Notes under the pieces: model-generated
Database searches by the model: none
What the model saw: the letters and a program-made list of their open reading frames with translations, nothing else
Told to the model about the DNA's origin: nothing
Origin: a virus
Reading direction: 5' to 3' (one strand)
Length of the DNA: 64,000 nt
Virus record (IMG/VR): IMGVR_UViG_3300020438_000019
Span: 16,894-80,893 of that record
Shown: in pieces, positions 28,689 through 36,919 of the stretch
Layout: each line of letters opens with the position of its first letter
How positions within the stretch are numbered: position 1 is the first letter of the stretch
Made by a program: the position numbers and the translations under genes

Positions 28689-29532
28689 TGATTACTCCTA
28701 CCAGAGAGTATCTAACACCTTTCTCTTTATCTGCATCATATGATATACAATGCCATCTATTACCTCTGTACATAGAGCACATATTTCTCTCTGCTTTAAT
28801 AAAGGCATACCTTTCAAATCTAGGTAATGGTTCATCTGCAGTGTCTCCAATATAATATACCCAATCAGATATATCAGTTCCTTCTATAGGATTCTTACTC
28901 CACTGTTTTCCATTTGCCCCAACGAACTCATACTTATTACGATATTCCTCACAAGCTATTCTTGATTTTCCAAGTTGTAATGAATTATAAAATGCCTTCC
29001 CATCGGAGGTTACAAATCTTAAAAAGGATGTACCAGTATTATCACATTGAGTAAGATACATGTTACATGCTAGTGAGAATGGATCTATATGTGGAAGCCA
29101 ATTGTTCTGGCAAGATTTCATTCCAGGATAACAGGTATTTGTATAGTAGTTGAATCGAACTTGTTCTCTTTCGTACTTATGCAACCCAGTCGTTTTCCCT
29201 AGCTCGTAAATTTCATCACACAACTTTCTTGCTAATTTTGATTCCAATGGTTGTTGAAACCCAGGAGCATTACTAGCCATGTAGGTGAATCTATCTTTTA
29301 TTATACTTTCTGTCTTATCCTCAGAAGGTATATGTTTTAAGAAGTCTATAATTTCATTCGGTCTTTTGAAGAAGTCTTGAATAACAACATGTTTCAGACC
29401 AGTCTCTTCATCTTTATTATTTTCTATTTCTAGATCATCATTGAGCTCAAATATACTATCTAAATCTCTACTTGTATATCGATTAAATTCCGATATATCT
29501 AGTTTGTCTTTAGTATAATCTCTCATAATCAA
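28684..29532 (-). CDS. Putative 2-oxoglutarate/Fe(II) oxygenase-like protein
   Basis: A 282-residue protein, last gene of the minus-strand cassette. The order H148-x-D150 (in WLPHIDPF), then H261 (RWHCIS) and R274 (GVRYS) matches the metal- and 2-oxoglutarate-binding set of the Fe(II) dioxygenase double-stranded beta-helix, with a CNMYL strand after the first motif. It may correspond to the DUF6445-like phage proteins, which I cannot confirm. Substrate unknown. The start ATG overlaps the stop of the upstream gene by four bases (29529-29532), and that neighbour looks like a diverged relative. The first 45 residues are acidic and may be disordered. A non-enzymatic beta-helix protein is possible. 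Confidence 0.65.
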   Translation of the reverse strand: MIMRDYTKDKLDISEFNRYTSRDLDSIFELNDDLEIENNKDEETGLKHVVIQDFFKRPNEIIDFLKHIPSEDKTESIIKDRFTYMASNAPGFQQPLESKLARKLCDEIYELGKTTGLHKYEREQVRFNYYTNTCYPGMKSCQNNWLPHIDPFSLACNMYLTQCDNTGTSFLRFVTSDGKAFYNSLQLGKSRIACEEYRNKYEFVGANGKQWSKNPIEGTDISDWVYYIGDTADEPLPRFERYAFIKAERNMCSMYRGNRWHCISYDADKEKGVRYSLVGVIK

Positions 29533-30440
29533 TAGTCACTATCCCATTGCTGTGGAGCTTGTTCTCCTGGTAGTTGTTGCTGTTGTTCTGGCATTTGGTT
29601 TTGTGCCTCTGGATCACCTTGTTGTTGACCTTGAGAAATAATGATATTGGTGTTAAACATATATCTTTCAACTCCCTCAAGACCATTATAGTCATGAGTC
29701 ATCCATTTACCAGCTTTAAAGATAACCATTCTATTTTTCTTTGCTTCTACAAATCTAGTTTTATCGTAGTACTTTGTATCTTCGTATGGTTTAAATGTTT
29801 CTAGTTCTGGTTGGATGGTTACAAAAACATTTAAGTAATCTTTGAGTGTACCTTGGAGTTCTCTATCCTCAATTTTTGAAAGATCTTCTATCTCTTTAAA
29901 TCTTTGACCTTCAAACATAAGATCATAAAAAGATATACCATTTTCAGGATCTATATCATCACCTAAAAATACATTACATGAATACTCAAAATCTAACACA
30001 GGAGCTGGCCATTGTGCACGTTTGTGTATGGTCATATTATCATGTTGTAGATTGCAAGTTACCAATCCACTTCTAGAGAGACTACTCATATAAGCTTTGT
30101 CCTTCAAGTATTCATTAACTTGATGTGGAACAAATTCTGCTTCTATTAGTACCTTGTAAAGATCTTGAAACCATACATCGAAGTATTGGTTTGGAAGTAG
30201 TTGTGTTATACCATTGGGAGTTTTGAACTCAGGCTTATCATTGTTTAGATGCATCATCCTTTTAAGTTCATCAGCACTGTCTGCAGGAAACTTTACAAGG
30301 AAATCAAAAACAGCATCTGGGTCTGTAAAGACATCATCTACAACTACATAGTCACCCATGTCTTGTATATCAATATCTTCATTGATGTCTATTAATTGGT
30401 GAAAATCACACTGGTCTAACTGAGATCGTATATTACTCAT
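29529..30440 (-). CDS. Diverged relative of the oxygenase-like neighbour, with Gln-rich tail
   Basis: A 303-residue protein. Its middle (RSGLVTCNLQHDNMTIHK, then SCNVFLGDD) and its C-terminal core (RMVIFKAGKWMTHDYNG, then RYMFNTNII) follow the same order as the next gene (CNMYL, then GNRWHCISYD, then RYSLVGVI). The clear HxD motif of that neighbour is replaced by a stretch reading WPAPVLDF, so the metal site may be lost or rearranged. The last 35 residues are a Gln/Pro-rich tail. It overlaps the upstream gene by eight bases and the downstream gene by four, so the three are one operon. An ancestral duplication followed by loss of activity is the inference. Confidence 0.6.
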   Translation of the reverse strand: MSNIRSQLDQCDFHQLIDINEDIDIQDMGDYVVVDDVFTDPDAVFDFLVKFPADSADELKRMMHLNNDKPEFKTPNGITQLLPNQYFDVWFQDLYKVLIEAEFVPHQVNEYLKDKAYMSSLSRSGLVTCNLQHDNMTIHKRAQWPAPVLDFEYSCNVFLGDDIDPENGISFYDLMFEGQRFKEIEDLSKIEDRELQGTLKDYLNVFVTIQPELETFKPYEDTKYYDKTRFVEAKKNRMVIFKAGKWMTHDYNGLEGVERYMFNTNIIISQGQQQGDPEAQNQMPEQQQQLPGEQAPQQWDSDY

Positions 30441-30924
30441 TTGTACTCATTTCAAAGTTTTGATCTAATTTTTCTCCTTGAGTTGCAAGACTAGTTGGAC
30501 TTGCCATACCTTGAGCACCAGCATCATCTGCTGCTTGATTAGGGTCTTGACTGACTACAGTCTCCTTCATAACAGGATCTAAATGAACTGTATTCTCTGA
30601 TTGATATCTAGCAACAACATCTAAGTATGCTGCTACAATATCTGAATGAGGTTCATACACTACTCTAACAAAGTTATAAGTGAATTGGAAATCTCTATCT
30701 GCAGACATAGGAGCCCAAAATCTAAATCCAATATCACCTTGAGGTATAGCAGACGGTTCAGGAGCAGCTTCATTCAGATTCTGAGTACTACCAGGCGTAA
30801 AATCTATAGTGTAAGGAGCTTCTACTTTGTATCCCAAAGCTTCATCCTTCTCTTTATCCATTACTTCTTTGATATCACCGATGACTGTTTCACCAGTTTC
30901 CAATACCAATAACTTTATACTCAT
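30433..30924 (-). CDS. LSm-like small protein
   Basis: A 163-residue protein, first gene of the minus-strand cassette. The N-terminus (IKLLVLETGETVIGDI) reads like a first Sm strand pair, and after a Pro-rich loop comes another beta part (FRFWAPMSADRDFQFTYNFV). The final 45 residues are Gln/Asp/Ser-rich and probably disordered. A second protein of similar start is encoded at 51480-51899 (ATIKLSSGEEIISRV). Small proteins of this shape occur widely in marine T4-likes without a known role; RNA binding would follow if the Sm fold is real. A sigma70-type promoter lies 25 bases upstream of the start. Confidence 0.6.
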   Translation of the reverse strand: MSIKLLVLETGETVIGDIKEVMDKEKDEALGYKVEAPYTIDFTPGSTQNLNEAAPEPSAIPQGDIGFRFWAPMSADRDFQFTYNFVRVVYEPHSDIVAAYLDVVARYQSENTVHLDPVMKETVVSQDPNQAADDAGAQGMASPTSLATQGEKLDQNFEMSTNE

Positions 30925-30948
30925 TTTACTTATTCCACATGTGTTATA

Positions 30949-30977
30949 ATTGTACAGTATAACCCGTCTTATGTCAA
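30949..30977 (-). promoter_or_regulatory. sigma70-type early promoter for the minus-strand cassette
   Basis: Read on the minus strand: TTGACA (30977-30972), a 17-base spacer, TACAAT (30954-30949), then about 24 bases to ATG 30924. The -35 is an exact consensus and the -10 has five of six matches. No late box faces this way. Confidence 0.75.
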
Positions 30978-30990
30978 GTTGTCTTATGAC

Positions 30991-30998
30991 GATAAATA
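30991..30998 (+). promoter_or_regulatory. Late promoter GATAAATA, divergent from the early promoter
   Basis: NATAAATA-type late box 31 bases before ATG 31030, about 14 bases from the -35 of the opposite early promoter. Confidence 0.6.
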
Positions 30999-31029
30999 TG
31001 TTATACTAGAGTTATTTAGATCTGAAAAA

Positions 31030-31485
31030 ATGAGCGAATCTGGAAAAGGCTTTGCGGATACTACACCAAAAGAGATATCCCCTGATGTGATATATGTTGA
31101 TGAGAAAGGTAAACCTACATCTTATGGACATAAAACAAGTGTTTTAAAACAGCATCCTGATAGGGAAACCCCACCTCTACTGAAAGACATTCCTTTATAT
31201 GAGTTGGTACAAAAGATTGAGAAGAAGCACGGATATAATTTGAATATGGTTGTCGAAGCTTTCTTGAAGAATCAATCAGAAGAGAATGAGCATGTTCGTG
31301 ATAGTGATATTCTAGAAGATGGTATGGTAAGAGCTGATGAAATATATTGGTATTGTGAATTCCAAGAGCAAAAGAAAATCTTTGATCACATTGCTGCTGT
31401 TGAAGCATGGTTCTTAGAAGAAGTAGTATACAATCCTGAAATCCCATATACAGCACCAGAGGAACCAGTTAGTAATGAAGCATGA
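31030..31485 (+). CDS. Conserved-looking protein before the neck genes, unknown function
   Basis: A 151-residue protein starting MSESGKGFAD. ATG 31030 is preferred to an upstream TTG at 30979, because the late box at 30991-30998 would start transcription downstream of that TTG. Residues 65-150 are helical and acidic (IPLYELVQKIEKKHGYNL, then VRDSDILEDGMVRADEIYWY). The first 60 residues are polar and carry a DVIYVDEKGKPTSYG strand pair. No catalytic motif was recognised. It overlaps the following oxygenase-like gene by 11 bases and heads the unit leading to the neck genes. Confidence 0.7.
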   Translation: MSESGKGFADTTPKEISPDVIYVDEKGKPTSYGHKTSVLKQHPDRETPPLLKDIPLYELVQKIEKKHGYNLNMVVEAFLKNQSEENEHVRDSDILEDGMVRADEIYWYCEFQEQKKIFDHIAAVEAWFLEEVVYNPEIPYTAPEEPVSNEA

Positions 31486-32107
31486 TTTAACAAAGGAAGC
31501 ACAAATACATGAGGTATTTCCTAAACTAGTTTGTCGCCATGATAACATAGGTCTGGACTTGATTCCAGACATGCTTGAGATGATGGAAGATATTAAAGAT
31601 CAGACTGCTGGTAATTCAGCTCTTAATGTAAATTCGTCTCATACAACTATAGAAACTCTTCATAGACTACCTGTATTTAAAGATCTAAGTAACGAAATTA
31701 TTAGGGTTGCTAGGGGATTTATGCATGAATATGGTTATGAGGATAAGAGAATAGCTGACCTATTCATGGCTGGTATGTGGTTTAACCATTCAAATAAAGG
31801 AAATTTTATCTTCCCTCATATCCATCATGGAGGATTTCTTTCATGTGCTTATTATTTAAAAGCAAATCCAGAAAGACATAATATTGTTTTTTATGATTTT
31901 ACTAAGAACATATCGGAAGACCCTTATTCATATAATGATCTGAGCTCAGAAGTTTTCTCTATACCATGTAAACCTGGTAGACTCTTAATATTTCATTCAG
32001 ATTTTCCTCATGGTGTCCCTTTGCAAGAACATGAAGAAGAAAAAATCGTTGTATCAACCAATATGATACTGAGAAATGTACCTAGTTGGGAAGGTAGAGC
32101 TGCTTGA
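31475..32107 (+). CDS. 2-oxoglutarate/Fe(II) oxygenase family protein
   Basis: A 210-residue protein resembling the phage 2OG-Fe(II) oxygenase family (2OG-FeII_Oxy_5 type). H115-x-H117 in FPHIHHGGFLSCAYYL is the proximal metal motif, H179 in FHSDFPHG the distal ligand, and the closing strand is IVVSTNMILRN. The Arg that usually follows the distal His is not obvious (Lys190 may serve). Such enzymes hydroxylate or demethylate an unknown substrate, perhaps virion proteins or nucleic acid. It sits just before neck gene 13, where marine T4-likes often carry a gene of this family. No Shine-Dalgarno is clear; translation may be coupled to the gene upstream. Confidence 0.75.
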   Translation: MKHDLTKEAQIHEVFPKLVCRHDNIGLDLIPDMLEMMEDIKDQTAGNSALNVNSSHTTIETLHRLPVFKDLSNEIIRVARGFMHEYGYEDKRIADLFMAGMWFNHSNKGNFIFPHIHHGGFLSCAYYLKANPERHNIVFYDFTKNISEDPYSYNDLSSEVFSIPCKPGRLLIFHSDFPHGVPLQEHEEEKIVVSTNMILRNVPSWEGRAA

Positions 32108-32109
32108 AG

Positions 32110-32138
32110 CTAAATACCATTAGGAAACTATTGGTATT
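32110..32138 (+). promoter_or_regulatory. CTAAATA box with hairpin before gp13
   Basis: CTAAATA at 32110-32116 is 25 bases before ATG 32142. AATACCA (32113-32119) pairs with TGGTATT (32132-32138), so the box overlaps the 5' foot of a 7-bp stem. Confidence 0.4.
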
Positions 32139-32141
32139 CGT

Positions 32142-32978
32142 ATGGCTGCTCCTAGCACGAAGGCTGAGTTTAAAGATTACTGTCTGAGACAGTTAGGTGC
32201 TCCAGTCTTAGAAATTAATTTAGATGATGATCAGATTGATGATCGGATAGATGATGCTCTCCAATATTTCCACGAGAGGCATTATGATGGATCTGAGAGG
32301 ATGTATCTTAAGCATAAGTTTACAGAAGCAGACGTAACTAGATTCAACGAGGAGAACGAAGTTCAGTCTACTACTGATCCAGACGGAGCAGGTTGGGAAA
32401 ATAGAAAGAATTTTTTAGAGATACCAGAACATATATTTGGTGTCTCTAAAGTTTATGGTATCAGTTCAAGCTTTGTTCGTAATAGTTTGTTTGGACTAAA
32501 CAACCAGTATTATTTGATGGACTTGTTTTCCTATACTTCAGGAACAGGTCTTGCTTTTGGTGGTGTTGATATGGTCAACTACTACATGGTTAAGCAACAC
32601 TTTGAGACCATTGATATGATTATCAATACAGGATCTTTAGTAAGTTATAGATTTAATACTAGAGCAGATAGACTGTACATTGATATTGATCCAGATAGAA
32701 TAGTTAAGGATCAAATGCTGATTATAGATTGTGAGAGGGCATTAGATCCAGCAACATATACACAGGTCTGGGATGACTTCTTCCTTAAGAAGTATGCTAC
32801 TGCATTGCTCAAGAGACAATGGGGACAGAACTTAATTAAGTTTAATGGTGTCCAACTTCCTGGTGGAGTTTCCATCAATGGAATGCAAATCTACAAGGAA
32901 GGACAGCAAGAAATAGATGAGCTTATGGAGAAGTCCCTCAGCACATTTGAGTTACCACCTCTGGATATGATAGGATGA
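32142..32978 (+). CDS. gp13: Neck protein gp13
   Basis: A 278-residue protein matching T4 gp13 (about 309 residues), which with gp14 forms the neck that closes the packaged head and joins it to the tail. Family features seen are the N-terminal helical segment (FKDYCLRQLGAPVLEINLDD, then IDDRIDDALQYFHERHYDG) and the conserved middle to C-terminus (LYIDIDPDRIVKDQMLIIDC, then WDDFFLKKYATALLKRQWG). The start ATG follows a CTAAATA box. Its stop overlaps the start of gp14 by four bases (ATGA), as expected for subunits of one collar. Position before 14-15-16 agrees with all T4-likes. Confidence 0.9.
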   Translation: MAAPSTKAEFKDYCLRQLGAPVLEINLDDDQIDDRIDDALQYFHERHYDGSERMYLKHKFTEADVTRFNEENEVQSTTDPDGAGWENRKNFLEIPEHIFGVSKVYGISSSFVRNSLFGLNNQYYLMDLFSYTSGTGLAFGGVDMVNYYMVKQHFETIDMIINTGSLVSYRFNTRADRLYIDIDPDRIVKDQMLIIDCERALDPATYTQVWDDFFLKKYATALLKRQWGQNLIKFNGVQLPGGVSINGMQIYKEGQQEIDELMEKSLSTFELPPLDMIG

Positions 32979-34387
32979 AGAAGGTATACTTTCCTCAACA
33001 CGGTGGTGTTACCACTGAACAGAATCTTGTACAGGACTTGGTTGATGAACAAATCAAGTTGTTTGGTACTGATGTGTTTTATATTCCTAGGAAGATGCTT
33101 AGGGATAAGACTCTCGGTGAGGTAGTACATTCCGAATACAACCAAGCATATATGATAGAGATGCTCTTGGTTAATGTAGAAGGATTTGGTTCTCCATCTG
33201 AATTTATCAGTCAGTTTGGTGTAAGGATTACTGATGAGATTAAGTTCATTCTCTCCAAGAGAAGATGGGAACAGTCTGTAGTACCTTCTGTAGGTCTTAC
33301 TATTACTGATAGACCTAATGAAGGAGACTTAATATACTACCCATTAACAGAGAACGCATACGAGATTAAGTTTGTTGAGAGAGAAACTCCTTTCTATCAG
33401 TTAGGAAAACTCTATTACTATGAGATCACTGCTGAGATCTACGAGCAGGGTTCTGATGAGTTTGATACTGGTATTGCAGAGATTGATGAGATAGAGTTAG
33501 AGAACACATTTGTTACTACACTATCCCTAAGTGCACCACGTACTACTGCTACTATGACTAGTTCTATTGTAGGTGGTGTGTTGGATAACATATCCATCAC
33601 TGCTGGTGGTAGTGGATATAAGACTGCACCTGTAATTACAGTATCAGATCCACCTGATGTTGCTGGAGGAGATGTACCTGCTACTGCTACATGTACAGTA
33701 TTGAATGGTGCTGTTAATGCTTTTACTATTACTCAACCTGGTAGTGGATATACTACTGCACCTACAATAACTGTTGCAGCACCTGAACTATCTGTTGATT
33801 TCCAAGCAAGAGAATATATTGTTGCTGGTAACTTCCAGAATCAAGGTGGTGATAGAATCTGGGCAGCACAAGGAGATGGTCAGATATTTGTAGAACATGC
33901 TTCTAATTTTGATCCAAACTTTGCTACAACAACTTTAGTTAAATACTTCTTCTGGAAGTTTGAAGATCTTAGGTTGAAGTATCGTTACACATATACTGGT
34001 GAGACTCCATCAACAACTAAGGGTGAGTTCTATTACGATTCTGCTAACAGCAGATATGTTATTAACGCATATGAGACTACAACTACTAGTGGTCAGAGAG
34101 CTCAGTTGTTTGATCTTGCTACCAATACTATAGGTGAGGTTTCTGGTTGGAATGGAGGAACCTTAGAGCTTGCTATGATGAATAAGTCTGGTGACTTCCT
34201 AGATGGTGACTTGATTAGAGGGGTAGATTCTAATGCCCTATATACATTAGGATCCTTTAGTACGATTGATAATACTAATTCTGAGTATGATCAGAATAAA
34301 GCAATTGAAACAGGTGCTGATGAATTAATTGATTGGGGTGAAGACAACCCCTTTGGTGAGTTTGGTAATTTTACAGGTAGCTTCTGA
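32975..34387 (+). CDS. gp14: Neck protein gp14 with Gly-rich insertion
   Basis: A 470-residue version of T4 gp14 (256 residues). The conserved ends are recognisable: residues 1-140 (QNLVQDLVDEQIKLFGTDVF, then FILSKRRWEQS) and the segment near 145-165 (KFVERETPFYQLGKLYYYE). The extra length comes from a central insertion, residues about 182-272, with two GSGYxTAPxITV repeats, and from added beta segments after it. The same repeat type is found in gp18 and in the DUF4815 protein. With gp13 it forms the neck. It is linked to gp13 and gp15 by short start/stop overlaps. Confidence 0.88.
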   Translation: MKKVYFPQHGGVTTEQNLVQDLVDEQIKLFGTDVFYIPRKMLRDKTLGEVVHSEYNQAYMIEMLLVNVEGFGSPSEFISQFGVRITDEIKFILSKRRWEQSVVPSVGLTITDRPNEGDLIYYPLTENAYEIKFVERETPFYQLGKLYYYEITAEIYEQGSDEFDTGIAEIDEIELENTFVTTLSLSAPRTTATMTSSIVGGVLDNISITAGGSGYKTAPVITVSDPPDVAGGDVPATATCTVLNGAVNAFTITQPGSGYTTAPTITVAAPELSVDFQAREYIVAGNFQNQGGDRIWAAQGDGQIFVEHASNFDPNFATTTLVKYFFWKFEDLRLKYRYTYTGETPSTTKGEFYYDSANSRYVINAYETTTTSGQRAQLFDLATNTIGEVSGWNGGTLELAMMNKSGDFLDGDLIRGVDSNALYTLGSFSTIDNTNSEYDQNKAIETGADELIDWGEDNPFGEFGNFTGSF

Positions 34388-35187
34388 TGTTAGGAACACA
34401 TTTTTATAACGAAACAATTCGTAGAACCGTTGTAGGGTTCGGTACTCTTTTTAATAATATAGAAATTAAAAAGAAAGACCCACTCAACAATGAGGTGATA
34501 GAAACTGAGAAAGTAGCATTAGGTTATGGTCCTAAGAATAAGTTTCTTTATCGTTTATTTGAAAACCCTAAGACCCAAAAGGTTGCTATTACTATGCCTC
34601 GAATGTATTTCGAGATGACTGGTATTGATTACGATTCAGCAAGAAAGACTAGTCCAGTAAGAAAATATAAAAATGTTGTACAGGGTGATGGTAAAGAGGT
34701 AAGGGTACAGTATGTACCAGTACCATACACTCTAGGATTTGAACTTGGAATACTGTCTAAGGATCAAGATACAGGACTACAAATACTTGAACAGATATTA
34801 CCATACTTCCAACCAGCTTTTAATATCACTCTGAACATGGTTCCTGATATGAGTGAGAAGAAAGACGTTGCTATCACTCTCAACTCAATTAATATGGAAG
34901 ATGAGTGGGATGATAGTTTCTTAGAACGTAGGTTGGTAGTATATACATTACAATTTACTGCTAAGACATTCCTATATGGTCCTTACAACAAGGCAGATAT
35001 TATTCGTAAGGCAACTGTATATGAGTCTATTGGTGATAATGCAGTTGGTAGACGTGCTGTTAAGATGGAATACACACCTAAAGCTAAGACAGATAAGAAC
35101 CTAGATGGACAGGTTGATGCTAATGATGATATACTAGTAACACCTGATGATGATTTTGGATTTAATAGTGGGTTTGAAATATTATGA
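34387..35187 (+). CDS. gp15: Tail completion and sheath stabiliser gp15
   Basis: A 266-residue protein matching T4 gp15 (272 residues), the hexameric terminator that caps the tail and binds the neck. The N-terminal region (HFYNETIRRTVVGFGTLFNN), the central PRMYFEMTGIDYD and the strand-rich part (VQYVPVPYTLGFELGILS) are typical. The C-terminal 40 residues are acidic, with an EF-hand-like DKNLDGQVDANDD loop that could bind calcium; that is an observation, not a known trait of T4 gp15. The start shares a base with the gp14 stop, and its stop overlaps gp16. Confidence 0.9.
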   Translation: MLGTHFYNETIRRTVVGFGTLFNNIEIKKKDPLNNEVIETEKVALGYGPKNKFLYRLFENPKTQKVAITMPRMYFEMTGIDYDSARKTSPVRKYKNVVQGDGKEVRVQYVPVPYTLGFELGILSKDQDTGLQILEQILPYFQPAFNITLNMVPDMSEKKDVAITLNSINMEDEWDDSFLERRLVVYTLQFTAKTFLYGPYNKADIIRKATVYESIGDNAVGRRAVKMEYTPKAKTDKNLDGQVDANDDILVTPDDDFGFNSGFEIL

Positions 35188-35606
35188 GCGATCAAATATT
35201 TGAAAAGAACATGGAAGAGATCTTTGATGTTGATGTATCCAACACACCCGAAGGTGGTTGTGCTAAACGTAAGGATCAAATCAGAGATGTCTCAGAGGAC
35301 AGAGATAAAGACTATGAATATACCAGAGGGGAATTGTATAGTCTTATAGATCAAGGTCAGGAGGCGGTCAGAGGGGCGTTAGAGGTCGCACAGGAGTCAG
35401 GGCATCCAAGAGCATATGAAGTTGCTACAAACGCTATGAAGCAGGTAGCAGACATGACTGATAAACTCATGGATCTACAGAAGAAAGTTAAGGATCTAGA
35501 TGAGGATAAGAAAGGTCCAAGTAAGGTTACAAACAATGCTATGTTTGTAGGTTCCACAGCAGAGCTTCAGAAGATGTTAAAACAAATGAATGGTGGTAAA
35601 CGATAA
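35184..35606 (+). CDS. gp16: Terminase small subunit gp16
   Basis: A 140-residue protein, shorter than T4 gp16 (164). It has the acidic N-terminus, the central helical coiled-coil pair (YTRGELYSLIDQGQEAVRGA, then AYEVATNAMKQVADMTDKLM) and the C-terminal motif NNAMFVGSTAELQKMLKQ that marks this subunit in T4-likes. It regulates gp17 and helps recognise concatemeric DNA for packaging. It overlaps gp15 by four bases. Unusually for T4, the large subunit does not follow directly; about 2.5 kb of accessory genes lie between. Confidence 0.9.
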   Translation: MSDQIFEKNMEEIFDVDVSNTPEGGCAKRKDQIRDVSEDRDKDYEYTRGELYSLIDQGQEAVRGALEVAQESGHPRAYEVATNAMKQVADMTDKLMDLQKKVKDLDEDKKGPSKVTNNAMFVGSTAELQKMLKQMNGGKR

Positions 35607-35621
35607 CAAATATATTATATT

Positions 35622-36320
35622 ATGAATCAATTGGAAGCATTAAATCCTTGGCCGACAATCTTTAAGAAAAAATACGACTTTGATTTTGAGAATAAGTTAA
35701 AGACTAAGGTCGTAGATTCTCTTAAAGCAGCAGATGGGTTTATAAAATCAATGGATATACCGACACCAGAAAAATCTGGTGGTGTTACTTCTGTTGTTTT
35801 GTCTCAGAATCCACAACATCCTCAGCCTCATGAATGGCCAGAGTTTGTTCAGTTTGAACAATTCGTTATGCGATCTACAGTTGAGGTACTACGCAAATGG
35901 CATTGTGATCCTGGTGTTGAAAGAGCAGTCATGAAATCATGGATTAATGTCCACCCTCAAGGAGCTTATACCGAAGAACATAATCATCAGGGAGTTCTTA
36001 TGGCTGTTGCTGCTTATTTACATGTTCCAAAGAACGGTGGAAATCTTTTAGTAAAGAATCCATTAACTTCTTATAAGTTTGGAGAACCAATACATCGTCA
36101 ATATTTTAGTGAGTCTGAAGGAAGAGATGGATTGGAATGGACACAAATACCTGTTGAGACAGGAGATGTGTTATTCTTTCCAGGATGGTTAACCCATAAG
36201 ACACAGAAAAATCTGGCCAAAGAAAATAGATTTGTTATGTCTTGGAATGTATCGTATGCAACTGATGCTCAAATGGAAGTAGCCTATAGGAATAAATATT
36301 CAAGGAGACCTAATGGTTAA
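35622..36320 (+). CDS. 2-oxoglutarate/Fe(II) oxygenase family protein
   Basis: A 232-residue protein of the phage 2OG-Fe(II) oxygenase family. H120-x-H122 lies in YTEEHNHQGVLMAVAAYLHV, the distal H192 in FFPGWLTHKTQ, and R203 in the closing strand NRFVMSWNVSY. All ligands expected of the beta-helix active site are therefore present, with a second His in place of the acidic residue. The substrate is unknown. It is the first gene of the accessory block that separates gp16 from gp17. No strong Shine-Dalgarno precedes ATG 35622; a very small gene overlaps its end. Confidence 0.8.
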   Translation: MNQLEALNPWPTIFKKKYDFDFENKLKTKVVDSLKAADGFIKSMDIPTPEKSGGVTSVVLSQNPQHPQPHEWPEFVQFEQFVMRSTVEVLRKWHCDPGVERAVMKSWINVHPQGAYTEEHNHQGVLMAVAAYLHVPKNGGNLLVKNPLTSYKFGEPIHRQYFSESEGRDGLEWTQIPVETGDVLFFPGWLTHKTQKNLAKENRFVMSWNVSYATDAQMEVAYRNKYSRRPNG

Positions 36321-36399
36321 CGATTCAACACGTACCCCTGCACCTTACCAGAGGTATGATATAACTAATAATGCAGTCAAGGACTATCATGCAGTTTAA
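36313..36399 (+). CDS. Very small gene (28 codons)
   Basis: Encodes MVNDSTRTPAPYQRYD followed by 12 residues. AAGGAG at 36302-36307, five bases before ATG 36313, is a strong ribosome binding site, which is the main reason for calling it. It overlaps the end of the oxygenase-like gene and the start of the next small gene. The peptide is polar with no motif. It may be a real small protein or a device for coupling translation. Confidence 0.45.
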   Translation: MVNDSTRTPAPYQRYDITNNAVKDYHAV

Positions 36400-36556
36400 C
36401 GAACGAGAGATGAACCGTATTTTACTAGCGGTTGAACACTACAGAAATTGTGTTCAATCTAAACCAGATGAGTACGATAAAATCATCGATAAGCTACATT
36501 CCTACGAAAAGGAATATGAATGTCCAGATTGTGTCCTATGTACAATTCACCAATGA
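36389..36556 (+). CDS. Small Cys-cluster protein
   Basis: A 55-residue protein starting MQFNEREMNR. ATG 36389 is chosen over ATG 36371 because a Shine-Dalgarno-like AAGGA lies just before it. It is helical for 40 residues (RILLAVEHYRNCVQSKPDEY) and ends in ECPDCVLC, a C-x2-C-x2-C cluster that could bind zinc, though a single cluster with few partners suggests dimer or partner binding. Function unknown. The next gene starts on its stop codon (ATGA). Confidence 0.6.
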   Translation: MQFNEREMNRILLAVEHYRNCVQSKPDEYDKIIDKLHSYEKEYECPDCVLCTIHQ

Positions 36557-36714
36557 AACATTACACCGTTGGTTACCATGACTATGAGTTACACACTCAT
36601 GAAATCTGCGAGTATGCAGATGATTCTTATGAAGCAGGTAAAGATGCTATAGAAGATGTTCCTTATCTTCATGACCATCCAAACGCAATAGATTATATTT
36701 TACTAGATGCCTGA
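36553..36714 (+). CDS. Small acidic protein
   Basis: A 53-residue protein (MKHYTVGYHDYELHTHEICE onward). ATG 36553 overlaps the upstream stop as ATGA; the longer reading from 36520 is less likely. The protein has a beta start (HYTVGYHDYELHTH) and an acidic helical part ending AIDYILLDA. It resembles short proteins encoded beside Ycf35-type genes in marine phages, which is a loose impression. No function can be given. Confidence 0.55.
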   Translation: MKHYTVGYHDYELHTHEICEYADDSYEAGKDAIEDVPYLHDHPNAIDYILLDA

Positions 36715-36919
36715 GCAACAAAAACTTAAATTTTCTATCAGACAAGACGGTACTGTAACTGAAGAAGTTATCGGTACTGTCCGTTCTGAATGTATTTCAT
36801 TGACAGAACAGATTGAGGAAAAGCTTGGAGTCTTACAGACTCGCCAATTTAAACCCGAATTTTATTCTAACAATGTCGCACTTCAGCACAATCAAAACAA
36901 AATTGAAGAACAAACCTGA
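36707..36919 (+). CDS. DUF2997-like protein
   Basis: A 70-residue protein matching the DUF2997 pattern: KLKFSIRQDGTVTEEVIGT, then a conserved Cys in RSECISLTEQIEEKLGVL. In cyanobacteria such a gene is often paired with the Ycf35/DUF1257 gene, and the same pair occurs here in the same order. The role is unknown; the pairing suggests the two proteins act together. It overlaps the gene before it by eight bases and the gene after it by 47, the latter in a different frame. Confidence 0.75.
   Translation: MPEQQKLKFSIRQDGTVTEEVIGTVRSECISLTEQIEEKLGVLQTRQFKPEFYSNNVALQHNQNKIEEQT

Noticed and set aside
30979-31029. Upstream TTG start for the gene at 31030
   Set aside because: The late promoter box lies downstream of that TTG, so the message would not contain it.
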